Assembly (NCBI GenBank): GCA_034231615.1
Contig: CM067309.1
Location: 31,852,798-31,916,797, forward strand
Source of the DNA: Meghimatium bilineatum
Lineage: Eukaryota > Mollusca > Gastropoda > Stylommatophora > Philomycidae
Length of the DNA: 64,000 nucleotides
Direction of reading: 5' to 3'
Positions 32,460-42,714 of the stretch are shown in pieces. The notes beneath the pieces were generated by a model, which was given only the letters and a program-made list of their open reading frames with translations, was not told the DNA's origin and did no database searches. Within the stretch, counting starts at the first letter, position 1. Each line of letters starts with the position of its first letter. The position numbers were made by a program, and so were the translations under genes.

Positions 32460-33228
32460 TAGGTATTGTTTTTTTTGTTGTTGTTCGTCCATCACAAGTG
32501 ATGATGACCATTTGTTACATCCACTTTTGAAAATTCAATTTTAGTTATGTCCTTGATTATGAGTTCGTAGATGGCTAATGAGCCCTATTCGAGCTGTAAA
32601 TGTCCTTGGACAGTTCGGACATGGAATGATGACTGTAGACGGATCTTGGTCTATCCGTGACTTTCTAGCTACTCTCCGCTGTTGAGCTGCTGCATTTCTC
32701 TTCTTTTCACAAGATGATGCGCTCTTTTTTATTTTAGAACGCCATGTAGATCTATTTTGTGCAAGTTCTTCCCATGTATCGTGGTCTATTTCAAAGGCTT
32801 TCAGTGAGTCCTTTAACGAGTCCTTGTAGCGCTTCCTTTGGCCACCTTGAGATCGTATACCCTTCTCTAGCTCACCATAGAGAAGTATCTTTGGCAGACG
32901 ATGGTCTGGCATACGCACTAAATGACCTGCCCAACGAATCTGTGTCTGCATCAGGATCGTGTTAATGCTTGGGATACAAGCTCTATCAAGGACAGTGGTA
33001 TCTGGAATCTTGTCTTGCCATCTGATGTTCATAACTTTTCTGAGACAATTTGTATGAAAATGATTGAGTTTTTTCACATGATGTCTATACACAGTCCATG
33101 TTTCACTAGCGTAAAGCAGCACTGGAAGTACCACTGCTCTGTAAACTTTCAGCTTAGTCTGTAGGTTAATGCCATTTCTACGCCAAACATTTGCGTACAA
33201 TCTTCCGAAAGCACTGCTTAGGTATTGT
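32460..33228 (-). pseudogene. 5'-truncated LINE with C2H2 tail and target duplication
   Basis: The element proper is 32470-33218 (749 bp, minus), flanked by taggtattgt at 32460-32469 and 33219-33228. The open frame from 33218 to a stop at 32541 covers about 225 codons: SSAFGRLYANVW, VYRAVVLPVLLYASETWTVY (the Y-A-x-E-x-W motif after the RT palm), RWAGHLVRMPDHRLPK, then ARKSRIDQDPSTV, and a final C2H2 finger with CPNCPRTF...LISHLRTH. The 3' UTR ends in an ACA/A-rich tail. The frame is intact although truncated, so the insertion is fairly young. Clade not assigned (endonuclease-type LINE). Confidence 0.9.
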
Positions 33229-33269
33229 AAAGCAATGACGATATCAGGGAAAGAATAGATAACACATTG

Positions 33270-33540
33270 CACAGATTACATAGAAAGGCAGCAGATCAAG
33301 AGGTTTGACCACATTATGAGAATGCATCACTAAATGTTCCCCGTACAAGCATATAACAAATGAGATCACGGTACACAGCCAGAGGAAGACCACGAAAAAG
33401 ATGGATTGAAATCTCGGGGACATCCTGAACAAACACGGCCATAGCATAGCCGAGGCGACACATCTGGCCTTGGAACACAAGCTCGAGTTCCAATCACTCC
33501 CTACGCTTAACGGCAAGAGTGGATAGGAAACCACCTGGGG
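33270..33540 (+). pseudogene. LINE RT C-terminal relic
   Basis: Reads RFDHIMRMH, then ARGRPRKRWIEIS and DILNKHGHSIAEATHLALE, with a LPTLNGKSG end. This follows the F-G-H-x-x-R ... G-R-P-x-x-R-W layout of LINE C-termini. At least two frameshifts. Confidence 0.65.
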
Positions 33541-33896
33541 AAAGACAATAGATTGATTATAAAGCAAAGTGTAAGGAAACATGTAAGCGGACACATATAA
33601 AGCTAAACTTATGGATCATTACGACCAAATGTCACGCAAAAAATAGTACCATTATTTTCTGAATTTGAATTGAACTCAGAAGTCACATGTGCAGAAAACT
33701 GAAATATTTTGTAAGACAGAACTGTAAAACTATGAACTGAGTTGACAGATTACAGAACACATCATGTATTTATACCAGCTCTACAAGAAGTTAAAGAGTT
33801 AATAAGAGGGAAGTATTTCAGAAGCGGAGATATTACACGGATGATCCCAGTCCAACTGTACAGTTCATTAACAATATTGGTGCTTGTAACTTGATC
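33541..33896. other. Unassigned intergenic sequence
   Basis: No coding or repeat recognised. Confidence 0.3.
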
Positions 33897-34053
33897 CCGC
33901 CGAAGACGGATATGTCAGGGCATTGACGCAAATAAAACGGCGGCACAACGCATTTACATTCTCTGGGCTACATTTTGCTGAAAATCTAATAGGACCATGG
34001 TCCTGCTAAAAGGGAGATCCAGCGGGAGTTTGAGAATGAACTCTGAAGAAGAA
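33897..34053 (+). mobile_element. SINE A copy
   Basis: ccgccgaagacggatatgtc start, gagtttgagaatgaactctg end, short GAA tail. Confidence 0.9.
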
Positions 34054-34275
34054 ATAACGTAATGATTAACTGAAGAATGATTAAGTATATGATTAACTGG
34101 AGAATGATTAAGTATATGCTTAACTGAAGAATGATTAAGTATATGATTAACTGGAGAATGATTAAGTATATGCTTAACTGAAGAATGATTAAGTATATGA
34201 TTAACTGAAGAATGATTAAGTATATGATTAACTGAAGAATGATTAAGTATATGATTAACTGGAGAATGATTAAAA
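34050..34275. repeat. 27-bp tandem repeat, about 8 copies
   Basis: Unit atgattaactgaagaatgat plus taagtat, with gaagaa/ggagaa variants. It starts immediately after the GAA tail of the SINE A. Confidence 0.95.
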
Positions 34276-34324
34276 AGAAAGCCTAATACCAAAGGATAAA
34301 TTCTCAGAAAGTAGAAAATTATAG

Positions 34325-34455
34325 ATAGTTAGGCTATATTAAGTAACCTTTATATTATTGATAGTAAGGCTATATTCAGTAACCTTTATATTATTGTTAG
34401 GCTATATTCAGTAACCTTTATATTATTGTTAGGCTATATTCAGTAACCTTTATAA
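34325..34455. repeat. About 32-bp tandem repeat, 4 copies
   Basis: Unit gttaggctatattcagtaac plus ctttatattatt. Confidence 0.9.
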
Positions 34456-35004
34456 TTAACTTCGTATTTACCTCTCCGAAAGTAGGACAACTCACTGCCA
34501 AATGTTAGAATTAGTACTTCGAGATCAATCCACTACCCTACGGAATTATAAGCTATGGGGTCTCATTCTTTTGTGTTGTATCTTTGCCAAAGCATTCCTT
34601 ACATGATCCCGCTATGGTTAGGCAGGTATTCTGTGCAGATTCCACCTGCCTTTGAAGCAACTGTCGCATTGTGAATGACAGAGCACTGCTCAGCTTCCAC
34701 AATACTCTCGAGTAGCCAAATATTGGCAGGTATTATTTTCCGGAATACCGTCCTAGTTTCTGCTACTTCTCTGATCTTCAGTCTTTGCATTCCACATCGT
34801 CTGGGAGAACGTATACTCGACTCCTTCTATTGGACACACTGGTTCATTGTTTATATGAGGGGCTCTCAACGTTTGTTGGACGCTAGTCCTCTTTTGGACA
34901 AGTCTTCATGGCATCCAGGGGCTATATACCCACATTAGGAACCACTGTATAAAATTATAAGTTATAATTTGTTTTGAGAATACCACGGACAACGAAGAAA
35001 ACAA
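34456..35004. other. Intergenic with a possible small hAT relic
   Basis: About 34855-34947 runs from gaggggctctcaacg to attaggaaccactg, which looks like a very short hAT-derived element. The flanking 8-mers do not match. The rest is unassigned. Confidence 0.35.
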
Positions 35005-35480
35005 ACCAGGAGGTGTTATGAACAATTAACGTCCAGGAAAGCTGGCTTCTGAACACTATATTCCTGCCGAAGACGGATGTGTCGGGCCATTGGCGCAAAT
35101 AAAACGGCGACACAACGCATTTCCATTCTCTAGACTACATCCTGCTGGAAATCTAATTGGAATATGGTCCCGCTACAAGAAAAATTCAGCAGGATTTTGA
35201 GAATGTACGCTGAAGAAGAAGAAGAACACTATATTAAAGAAAACGCTAGATTTTTAGGTCATATTTGAAGAGACATACGGCATGGAGAGAGTATTACTGG
35301 AGGGGATGATAGAAGGCAACAGGGGCAAAGGCCGACCAAGACGCTGTTGGACAAAAGACATTCAAGAATGCCTGCGCATGTCACTGAAAGATGCAGGGCA
35401 ACTTGCTCAAGACCGCGGAGAATTCAAGAGATCCATAGGAAAGACTACGTTCTGGAAATAATATGTCACTTGATGATGTG
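35005..35480 (+). pseudogene. LINE RT C-terminus split by a SINE A
   Basis: Before the SINE a short frame reads INVQES, after it ILKKTLDF, and after a shift MERVLLEGMIEGNRGKGRPR (35282 on), RCWTKDIQECLRMSLKDAG and FKRSIGKTTFWK-stop at 35459-35461. This 59-codon open frame is the usual C-terminal end of an endonuclease-type LINE. The relic at 61310-61575 has the same ending (FIGKTTFWKEYVT-like across frames). Confidence 0.75.
35051..35235 (+). mobile_element. SINE A inserted in a LINE, 12-bp target duplication
   Basis: The element proper is 35063-35223 (161 bp), flanked by gaacactatatt at 35051-35062 and 35224-35235. Confidence 0.95.
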
Positions 35481-35544
35481 AAACCACTGTATATTATTTT
35501 AACAATTGCCTAGCGACATGGATTGCCACTTATTCTCTGGACAC

Positions 35545-35790
35545 TGTTCAATCAATAAACCCATAACCCTTCAGGGTCGTAGGGGTACCACATTGGATGC
35601 TTCAGCACACAGAGTCCTCCAGAGAATTCTATCCTCAGCGATGGGGATGAGTGTGGAAATATCTAGCCCTGTCCATTCCTTGATGTTGTCTGTCCATGTC
35701 TTTATTTGTCCTCCTCTGCTTCTTCCGCCCTCGACAGTTCCCTGCAGTATTGTTAATTGCAGGGAATAATTGCAGTATTCCCTGGACACT
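35545..35790 (-). pseudogene. LINE C-terminal relic (family H)
   Basis: Minus strand: GTVEGGRSRGGQIKTWTDNI, then EWTGLDISTLIPIAEDR and WRTLCAEASNVVPLRP-stop at about 35571. This is the G-R-x-R-G-x-x-x-x-x-W end of a LINE ORF2. A very short piece of the same 3' end lies at about 54411-54460. Confidence 0.75.
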
Positions 35791-36002
35791 GTTATAAATT
35801 GATCAAGACGTGATTTCTATTTTCTGCATCAGCGTTATGTGCCGACGGGCGTAAGCGATCATGTATCTCTACAACTCTTTATTTCTAGTACCTTGTATCG
35901 GGATCGCTGTTGACTCTTTTCCATGCCAGGATGTAAATTATATAATATTTTCTCGCGCTGTCTACCTCGGTCGCACTTCTTTACAATCATTTCCGTTATA
36001 AA

Positions 36003-36665
36003 TATGTCCTCTTGATCTCCATGTCGCATAGTATGTCCTCTTGATCTCCATTTGGATAATATGTTCTCTTGATCTCCATTGGCATAATATGTCCTCTTGA
36101 TCTCCATTTGGCATAATATGTCCTCTTGATCTCCATTTGGCATAATATGTCCTCTTGATCTCCATTTGGCATAATATGTTCTCTTGATCTCCATTTGGCA
36201 TAATATGTTCTCTTGATCTCCATTTGGCATAATATGTCCTCTTGATCTCCATTTGGCATAATATGTCCTCTTGATCTCCATTTGGCATAATATGTTCTCT
36301 TGATCTCCATTTGGCATAATATGTTCTCTTGATCTCCATTTGGCATAATATGTCCTCTTGATCTCCATTTGGCATAATATGTCCTCTTGATCTCCATTTG
36401 GCATAATATGTCCTCTTGATCTCCATTTGGCATAATATGTCCTCTTGATCTCCATTTGGCATAATATGTTCTCTTGATCTCCATTTGGCATAATATGTCC
36501 TCTTGATCTCCATTTGGCATAATATGTTCTCTTGATCTCCATTTGGCATAATATGTTCTCTTGATCTCCATTTGGCATAATATGTCCTCTTGATCTCCAT
36601 TTGGCATAATATGTTCTCTTGATCTCCATTTGGCATAATATGTTCTCTTGATCTCCATGTCACAT
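36003..36665. repeat. 29-bp minisatellite, about 23 copies
   Basis: Unit ataatatgtcctcttgatct plus ccatttggc, with a tcc/ttc variant. All three minus-strand frames stay open because the unit has no stop. These are not genes. Confidence 0.97.
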
Positions 36666-36734
36666 AACGTGTTAAAAAAATAAAGATCGTCCCTTTTGAT
36701 ATTGTTGAGCAACACCCGTCTCACATTTGATTCT

Positions 36735-37000
36735 TTCAGCACATTCTTGTTAGTTTCGGTAGATTGTTAGTTTCTGTAGCATGTTAGTTTCTGTAGCTTG
36801 TTAGTTTCGGTAGCTTGTTAGTTTCTGTAGCATGTTAGTTTCTGTAGCTTATTAGTTTCGGTAACTTGTTAGTTTCTGTAGCTTATTAGTTTCGGTAGCT
36901 AGTTAGTTTCTGTAGCATGTTAGTTTCTGTAGCTTGTTAGTTTCTGTAGAGTGTTAGTTTCTGTAGCTTGTTAGTTTTTGTAGCTTGTTAGTTTCTGTAA
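36735..37000. repeat. 17-bp minisatellite, about 15 copies
   Basis: Unit ttagtttctgtagcttg with catg and cggt variants. It sits almost next to the 29-bp array. Confidence 0.95.
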
Positions 37001-37099
37001 CTGTGGTGCACTCAGCATGCTTCTAGTGATAATTATATAATGTTTACTTTAAATTGCTAATAGGTTCTTGTTTGGAAAGCGTACCCTCCCCCCACATGA

Positions 37100-37260
37100 T
37101 GTGACACATCCAACTTCAGCATGTCTTTGTGTCACTGACCCTATATGGGATTGGATAGCTAACTCCATTTCATAACATCCTTAGTCGCCTCTTGCATGCA
37201 TGAAGGTAAACAATGTTGTTATTCTTTGCTCTTCTCTTGGGCCCGGTAACACACAAGAGC
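37100..37260 (-). mobile_element. SINE B relic, 5' half
   Basis: Minus strand: gtgacacatccaacttcagc, cactgaccctatatgggatt, ttgttattctttgctcttct, and cccggtaacacac head. The GAA-tailed half is absent. Confidence 0.75.
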
Positions 37261-38007
37261 ATAACTTTATGATTCGCCTAACCACAACTCTAGACCACAC
37301 ATAATCCAGTTTAGTCTTATAGCAATTTTATAACCATGACCTCGGGCTTAATCTTTTCTTTGAAAGTATACGCGAGAGAAAATAATCCCGCCTATGAGAA
37401 CGTATGAATATAAATAATGAAATATTACACTGAACAGTCGTTGTTACTGGTTGATTCACCCCTTCATTAATCATTTGGGCTTCATTCCTTTCACCGGACT
37501 CTGTCGATGCGGCAAAAATTCTGTCTGAAGTTGCTATTCAAATGAAATAGCTATTGGGACCGGAGCACGACAGAAAATGAACCAGGCGTTGGGGGGATTT
37601 GTGGTTCCGTTTCAGTTGCCGCTCAATGAAAGAAGTGCGACCAAACCAAAATAATATCAGATTGAAGTTTATTTTATGATTAGTGAGAAGTCACGGTCCT
37701 GACACTTGACACACAAACCTAAAAAACAGAATTAAATTATCTTCTCACGTTACTCACTCGCGTGGGACTTTTAAATAAAAAAATAAATTCAGTTACTGAG
37801 TATGATTTGATAGTTTCTGTTTCATTTCCTTTCCATCGATTCTCGGGAGGGGGGCGGGGGTTACCCAGGAGTCATCATCGAGTACCGTCTCCGCATAGAG
37901 GGTTCGCTGTAACAGACATCAAAGGGGGGGGGGGGGTCCATACATTAAGTTAAGGATTTATTGACAATTGTTATACCCCTCCCCCTTTTTACCGCTAGCA
38001 ACAACTT
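37261..38007. other. Unassigned intergenic sequence with G-runs
   Basis: Contains G-runs near 37850 and 37925. No coding motif. Confidence 0.35.
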
Positions 38008-38190
38008 TCAAGAATTCGAGACCCCATCCTACTTAATTATGTCAGGAATTCGAGACCCTTTCCTACTTAATTATGTTACGAATTCGCGATCCCTTCCTAC
38101 TTAATTATGTTACGAATTCGCGATCCCTTCCTACTTAATTATGTCACGAATTCGCGATCCCTTCCTACTTAATTATGTCAAGAATTCGCG
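38008..38190. repeat. 34-bp tandem repeat, about 5 copies
   Basis: Unit acgaattcgcgatcccttcc plus tacttaattatgtt. The outer copies have gagac in place of gcgat. Confidence 0.95.
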
Positions 38191-38392
38191 ACACCCTCCC
38201 GTCCTATAAAATGTTGAATAGAAGAGGACATGAAGACTGCATCCTACATTACTAGAAAATAATTTCAACTTCACACAATTTAATTGCTGTATAAAAAACA
38301 ATATTGTTGACATCAACTTTTGCCATATAACCTTGTCCACAACTGTCAAGCTATTTCAGACCGACCCCTTAATTATACCGTAATCTATGGAC

Positions 38393-39000
38393 ATCACCTT
38401 GCCTTGATGGCGCACTCTGCTAGACTATATCTTGTTAACCACACGATGTTCTCTTCCCGTTTGTATCTCTCCCCACTTCTTGTTCGGCCCAACTCAACTC
38501 TTCCTTCGAGTAAGGTCTTTAACCCCTTAGCTGTGGAGGCATCCTTAAGGATAAGGTGAGGGGTTGCTGCCATTTTTCTGAGATCATCTTCTTAGTTTCC
38601 CAGGGACACAATTTGTTTGGATGCTTTATTATAAGCTTCCAGACAAGTTTTTTCCCCTGGGAAGCTAAGAAGAGAAGGATCTCCACAAAATGGTGGTGGC
38701 TTTTTATTATATCCTTTAGAATACCTCCTAAACTAAGGGGTTAATAAAGTGTCATATCTTTTAATATGTTCAAACTATTTTTTATTCTTTTTTCCTTTTA
38801 ATAGTTTTTCTTTTCATACACAGTGCTATCAGAACTTTTTTGTTTCTTCTCTTTCCACGAAGTTATATTTTTCTGTATATCCACATCCCAATGTCATCAA
38901 TAGTCTTTTTGCTGCTGTTTTATTATCCATGTTTCTGAGCCATGCATTTTACTATAGAGTAGCTGTAACATTTTACCTTACTCATTTATACGTTCATGAT
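38393..39000 (-). pseudogene. LINE F relic split by a TTAA-flanked MITE
   Basis: The minus strand aligns with the LINE F copy at 55524-56014. 38393-38518 corresponds to its 3' coding part (KVEGKRARGRQRYKWE region, decayed) and 38745-39000 to the upstream part (FGHIKRHDTLL, WKEKK, SETW). Frames are heavily broken. The interruption is the element at 38523-38740. Confidence 0.8.
38519..38744. mobile_element. piggyBac-like MITE with TTAA target duplication
   Basis: The element proper is 38523-38740 (218 bp). It starts CCCCTTAG and ends CTAAGGGG, flanked by TTAA on each side. The arms are imperfect inverted repeats over about 100 bp (gaggcatcct / agaatacctc; agtttcccaggg / ccctgggaagct). TTAA targets and CCC-starting ends are features of the piggyBac superfamily. 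No transposase is present. Confidence 0.85.
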
Positions 39001-39279
39001 TAGTTCAGTAGAAATTAAAATACAGTTGAGTTTAATGTGGAGAAATAGGCAATCAGTTGACTTCTCAACACTCGTGGCACACTCATAGGCGCACAGACTC
39101 TTTTTGAAAGATCTCCTGTGTTATCGTAGTTTGAGAATAAAGTCAGAACGTGAATACAGAATATCACAGAATAATTTACACAATGGCTTATATTATGTCA
39201 TGCATGTCCAAAAAAAAAAGAACAACAACAAAACTGGAAATTTTGATGATATACTTTGATGAATTTACTGAGACGCGTA

Positions 39280-39556
39280 GTAGAGTGCAGTACAGTGTAG
39301 TTCAGTGGAGTGCAGTACAGTTGCGTGCAGTACAGTGTAGTGCAGTACAGTGTAGTGCAGTTAAGTTGATTGCAGTACAGTGAAGTGCAGTACAGTTCAG
39401 TGGAGTGCAGTACAGTGCAGTTCAGTGGAGTGCAGTACAGTGGAGTGCAGTTTAGTGGCGACCAGTCCAGTGTAGTGTAGTCCAGTGGAGTGTAGTTTAG
39501 TGGAGTGCAGTGCAGTTCATTGGAGTTCGTTGCAGTGGAGTGCAGTGCAGTAAATT
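39280..39556. repeat. Degenerate GTGCAGTACAGT-type array
   Basis: Many short units (gtgcagtacagt, gttcagtggagt) of about 5-11 bp period. It lies at the 3' end of a LINE F copy. Confidence 0.85.
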
Positions 39557-39574
39557 TGTACAGTGTTCGCTGAC

Positions 39575-40080
39575 GTAAAAATTCATCATCATTAATTGCC
39601 GTCTCTGCAACGAAGGTTGGCTGCAACAGACCTCCAGCATCTCCTGTCTCTTGTCTTGGTGGTACACTTTGCTAAACTGTAACCTGTCCACCTCGTGATG
39701 TTACTCTCCCACTTGTATCTCTGCCTGCTTCTTGCTCGCATCTCCTCGACTTTACCCTCAAGTAAGATCTTCAACAAGGTGTCATGTCTTTTAATATGTC
39801 CAAAATATTTTATGTTTGATATATTTTTGACTTTATTTTCTTAAAAAATTCTGTACTAAGTGTTGTTAGAACCTCTTTGTTTTTTTCTTTTTCCATGATG
39901 TTTCCCCAATTCTTCTATATATCCACATCTCAAAGTCATCAATTCTGTCTTCTAGTTGTTTGTTTATCGTCCATGTTTCTGAGCAATACATAAATATAGA
40001 ATAGATGCACCATATTTATAATTCTCATTTTTAACGTGGTTTGTAATTTATTTGCCAATATTGTTCCCATGTCAGTGAAA
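39575..40080 (-). pseudogene. LINE F relic with GAT tail
   Basis: On the minus strand, pieces in all frames match the 55.5-kb copy: LLEGKVEEMRARSRQRYKWE, SNITRWTGYSLAKCTTKTRD and RRCWRSVAANLRC near 39777-39592. The 3' end has gatgatg (tcatcatca on plus at about 39583). Confidence 0.85.
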
Positions 40081-40589
40081 GTACTTTTAGTCAGTCCTAT
40101 TCCTTGTTTAACTTATGTTAAAACTATAAAACTACACTCATAAAATAGTTTTCGTTGTAAGGGAATTCTAAAGTGTCTGTTAATCGTTGAGGTAGTGACG
40201 GAACCGTAAAGACGTCTTCTGTAGGTTCTCCTAAAAAAGACACTTATTTTCGTGCGAAAATGAGATTGTTGTAGCGATCTGTTTTGTAAAATCGTTAAAG
40301 GAAATGAAAGGGTTTTACCAGACTTATGGCTAAATTTGTAGTACTATTTCCACCCACTCACTTCCCCCATCTACGGGCGTTGTTATTAATAAGTGGGGGG
40401 AAAAAATTGTTCGCACAATGTGTCGTGACAAGTTTTAGGAGAAAAGTGGTAATTTTTCAATCAAAATCTGTCTTTTCTAGATATAAACGGTTACAGAGAT
40501 GGCATGAAAGTTAATTCAAACGAAAAATCTTTGGCATGGCATCAGCAGCAAAGAAAACTACGTCGGATCAAAGCATGTATGTTCCAAAT
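40081..40589. other. Unassigned intergenic sequence
   Basis: No coding or repeat motif recognised. Confidence 0.3.
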
Positions 40590-40887
40590 AACATATTATG
40601 CCTGTGAAACATGTTCTGTGAAACTTAATATCATAGTGATAAAGAGATTGTTCTTCATTCGTAATGAGATATTACAGAAGAATGTGCAGAATACAGACAG
40701 GGAAATAATAACGAATCATGAGTGTTAAAAGTATTTAGTATGGAAAAAGGTAGGATTTTAAACAATATTATACATGCTAGAAGAAAACTGAGATTTTTTG
40801 ACTGTATAAAGAGACATATTGGAATGGGAAAACTAGTAATGGAAGGCATGGCAGCTGGTAACAGGGTAATTACAGCCTACAATGACG
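40590..40887 (+). pseudogene. LINE RT C-terminal relic
   Basis: Reads YYACETCSVKLN (from Y-A-C-E-x-W), then DREIITNHEC. After a shift it reads VFSMEKGRILNNIIHARRKL, RFFDCIKRHIGMGKLVMEGM and AAGNR, ending near TMTVKDVY. Frames are broken. Confidence 0.65.
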
Positions 40888-40985
40888 GTTAAGGATGTGT
40901 ACATATACATATATATAACAATTAAGGATGCGTACATATATATACATATATAAAACAAATAGGGATTTGTACATATACATAACTC
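40885..40985. repeat. About 33-bp tandem units (acaattaaggatgtgtacat)
   Basis: Three units of acaattaaggatgtgtacat plus atatacatatata. The first grades out of the LINE end (gacggttaaggatgtgtac). More units lie at 41528-41565 and 42413-42435. Confidence 0.8.
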
Positions 40986-41489
40986 TCAAACATCTGGAAA
41001 TCGAAGATCGCAAGTAAATACATCAAACTGCGACTATTCAATGCAAGTGTGATTCCATCATTGACATATGGATGCGAAAGTTGGAAATCTACCGCAATAA
41101 TGGATAAAAAGTTAGTTGCCTTCGATAATAGATGCCTCAGAAAAATCACAAATACTAATTGGAAAGATTTCAAATCAAACGACATACTAAGAGAGGAGAC
41201 AAAACAAGAATATGTGGCGAACATCATCAGAAAACGTCGCTGGACATACATCGGCCACGAACTTAGAATGAAGGAAGACAGAATTCCACGACAAGCCTTC
41301 GTGTGGACACCAGACGGGAAAGAAAAAAAGAGAAGACCAAAAATAACGCTAAGAAGAACATTTATGAATGAATTAAAATCAACAGACATAAATGCACAAG
41401 ACCTGCAATCCCTAACAACTAACCGACAGGTATGGAGAACTATGACATCCGCCCTATGTGCCAAACTTGACAAAATAGGAACTGACTGA
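40986..41489 (+). pseudogene. 5'-truncated LINE, open C-terminal frame
   Basis: The open frame starts upstream of the first ATG (SNIWKSKIASKYIKLRLFNA) and runs to a stop at 41487-41489, about 167 codons. Motifs: SLTYGCESW, FDNRCLRKI, KRRWTYIGHELRMKEDRIPR, then KRRPKITLRRTF and LTTNRQVWRTMTSALC. This is the standard C-terminal region after the RT palm of endonuclease-type LINEs. Bounded on both sides by ATATAC repeats, it appears to have landed inside the tandem array. Confidence 0.85.
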
Positions 41490-41492
41490 CAT

Positions 41493-41532
<40 letters not shown>

Positions 41533-41584
41533 ATTAAGGATGTGTACATATATATACATATAATCGGCGTGCAAAAGGAACGCA

Positions 41585-41995
41585 TTGCTCTCGGAGGACC
41601 CAGGGTTAGCAGTTAACCAAGATCCAAATGTACCTCCTCGCGGTGCACCCTGGAAACAGAAATACAGCAGCTGGTCATACATCAACATGACCCCTGGTCG
41701 AAATATATTTAGTAAAATGACACGACCAAAGGACAATGACAATATAAACAAATTATTCTGGAGAAACCAATCCTTTATCTTTCACTTTCGAACAGGACAT
41801 GCGAGGATCAATCCAGGAACTACCCAGTTGTAGACGATATTCTGATCCCAATAAAACAGTGGAACATCTCCTTATTCACTGCCCTTACCTTTCAACTGCC
41901 AGGGGAAAACATCTACAGACACCCTTAACAGTTGCCTGTATGGATCACTAAGTCGACTTCAGAAGACGTGCACTTTTTTTAAGAATAGCATTGCT
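41585..41995 (+). pseudogene. LINE C-terminal relic with cysteine tail
   Basis: Reads DNINKLFWRNQSFIFHFRTG, HARINPG, then shifts to CRRYSDPNKTVEHLLIHCPY (a C...H...C zinc-knuckle tail) and LSTARGKHL. It resembles the RNase H-family tails elsewhere in the window. Confidence 0.65.
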
Positions 41996-42012
41996 CTGAC
42001 AAGAGTAGAATT

Positions 42013-42319
42013 GCTCATCAGCTCGCCCGTGTGTTGCCGGGACCCGAAAGGGGAGCAAAGAATAGCAACACTGCTTACCTTCCACGCATGTCGTAAAAGG
42101 CGACTAAGGAGGTTATGGGATGGAGTTGGCTGTCCCATCCCATATAGGGTCAGTGACCCAAAGCCATGCTGAAGTCGAATGTGTCAGGCCGAAAGGCGCA
42201 GATATCGCAGCAATGCTGTAAACCATGACACAACGCATTCCGTTGTCCAGACTACATCCTGCTAATCTGCAGGAGTTTGAGAATGAACGCAGAAGAAGAA
42301 GAAGAAGAAGCTCATCAGC
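42013..42319 (+). mobile_element. SINE B, full length, with 10-bp target duplication
   Basis: The element proper is 42023-42309 (287 bp), flanked by gctcatcagc at 42013-42022 and 42310-42319. It keeps the best head sequence (tcgcccgtgtgttgccggga). Confidence 0.97.
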
Positions 42320-42344
42320 ATTTGGATATCGACAACAACAACAT

Positions 42345-42418
42345 ATGCACACACGCACGCACGCACACACACACACACACATATATATACATACATATAT
42401 ATATATATATATATAAAA
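42345..42418. repeat. (CA)n-(TA)n microsatellite
   Basis: gcacgcacgcacac then cacacaca then tatatata tracts. Confidence 0.97.
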
Positions 42419-42567
42419 CAATTAAGGATGTGCACATTCAGTAATTTAAAAAAAACCTTAATTATTGGATGGTTTCTGGTTAAGGAAGGCATTGCATGAA
42501 TGCTTTAAAAAAAACAACCAATATATTCAGACCGTGAATATAGAAGCCACAATAGTCGCCGCGACAT

Positions 42568-42707
42568 GTAAATGAAGTAAGTAAAAAAAGTAAAGTAACC
42601 CATAGCATTTATTAATGCCGTAGGGGTGTGAGATGTTAGCGATCTCACATTTCACAGGCTCTGCAAATGAGGGCGGTAGCCATCTCCTCTCCCTCGTAAA
42701 TGAAGTA
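42568..42707 (-). mobile_element. SINE D, 5'-truncated, with 12-bp target duplication
   Basis: The element proper is 42580-42695 (minus), flanked by gtaaatgaagta at 42568-42579 and 42696-42707. Only the 3' 116 bp are present, and the tRNA part is missing. 5' truncation with a target duplication points to LINE-type integration. Confidence 0.95.
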
Positions 42708-42714
42708 TTTTTTA

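Noticed and set aside
35859-36742. Three overlapping minus-strand open frames of 233-256 codons
   Set aside because: Repeat translation of the 29-bp array in three frames.
41049-41489. Host gene encoding a 146-aa protein
   Set aside because: The motifs are those of a LINE C-terminus and the frame extends upstream without an ATG, so it is a truncated retrotransposon.
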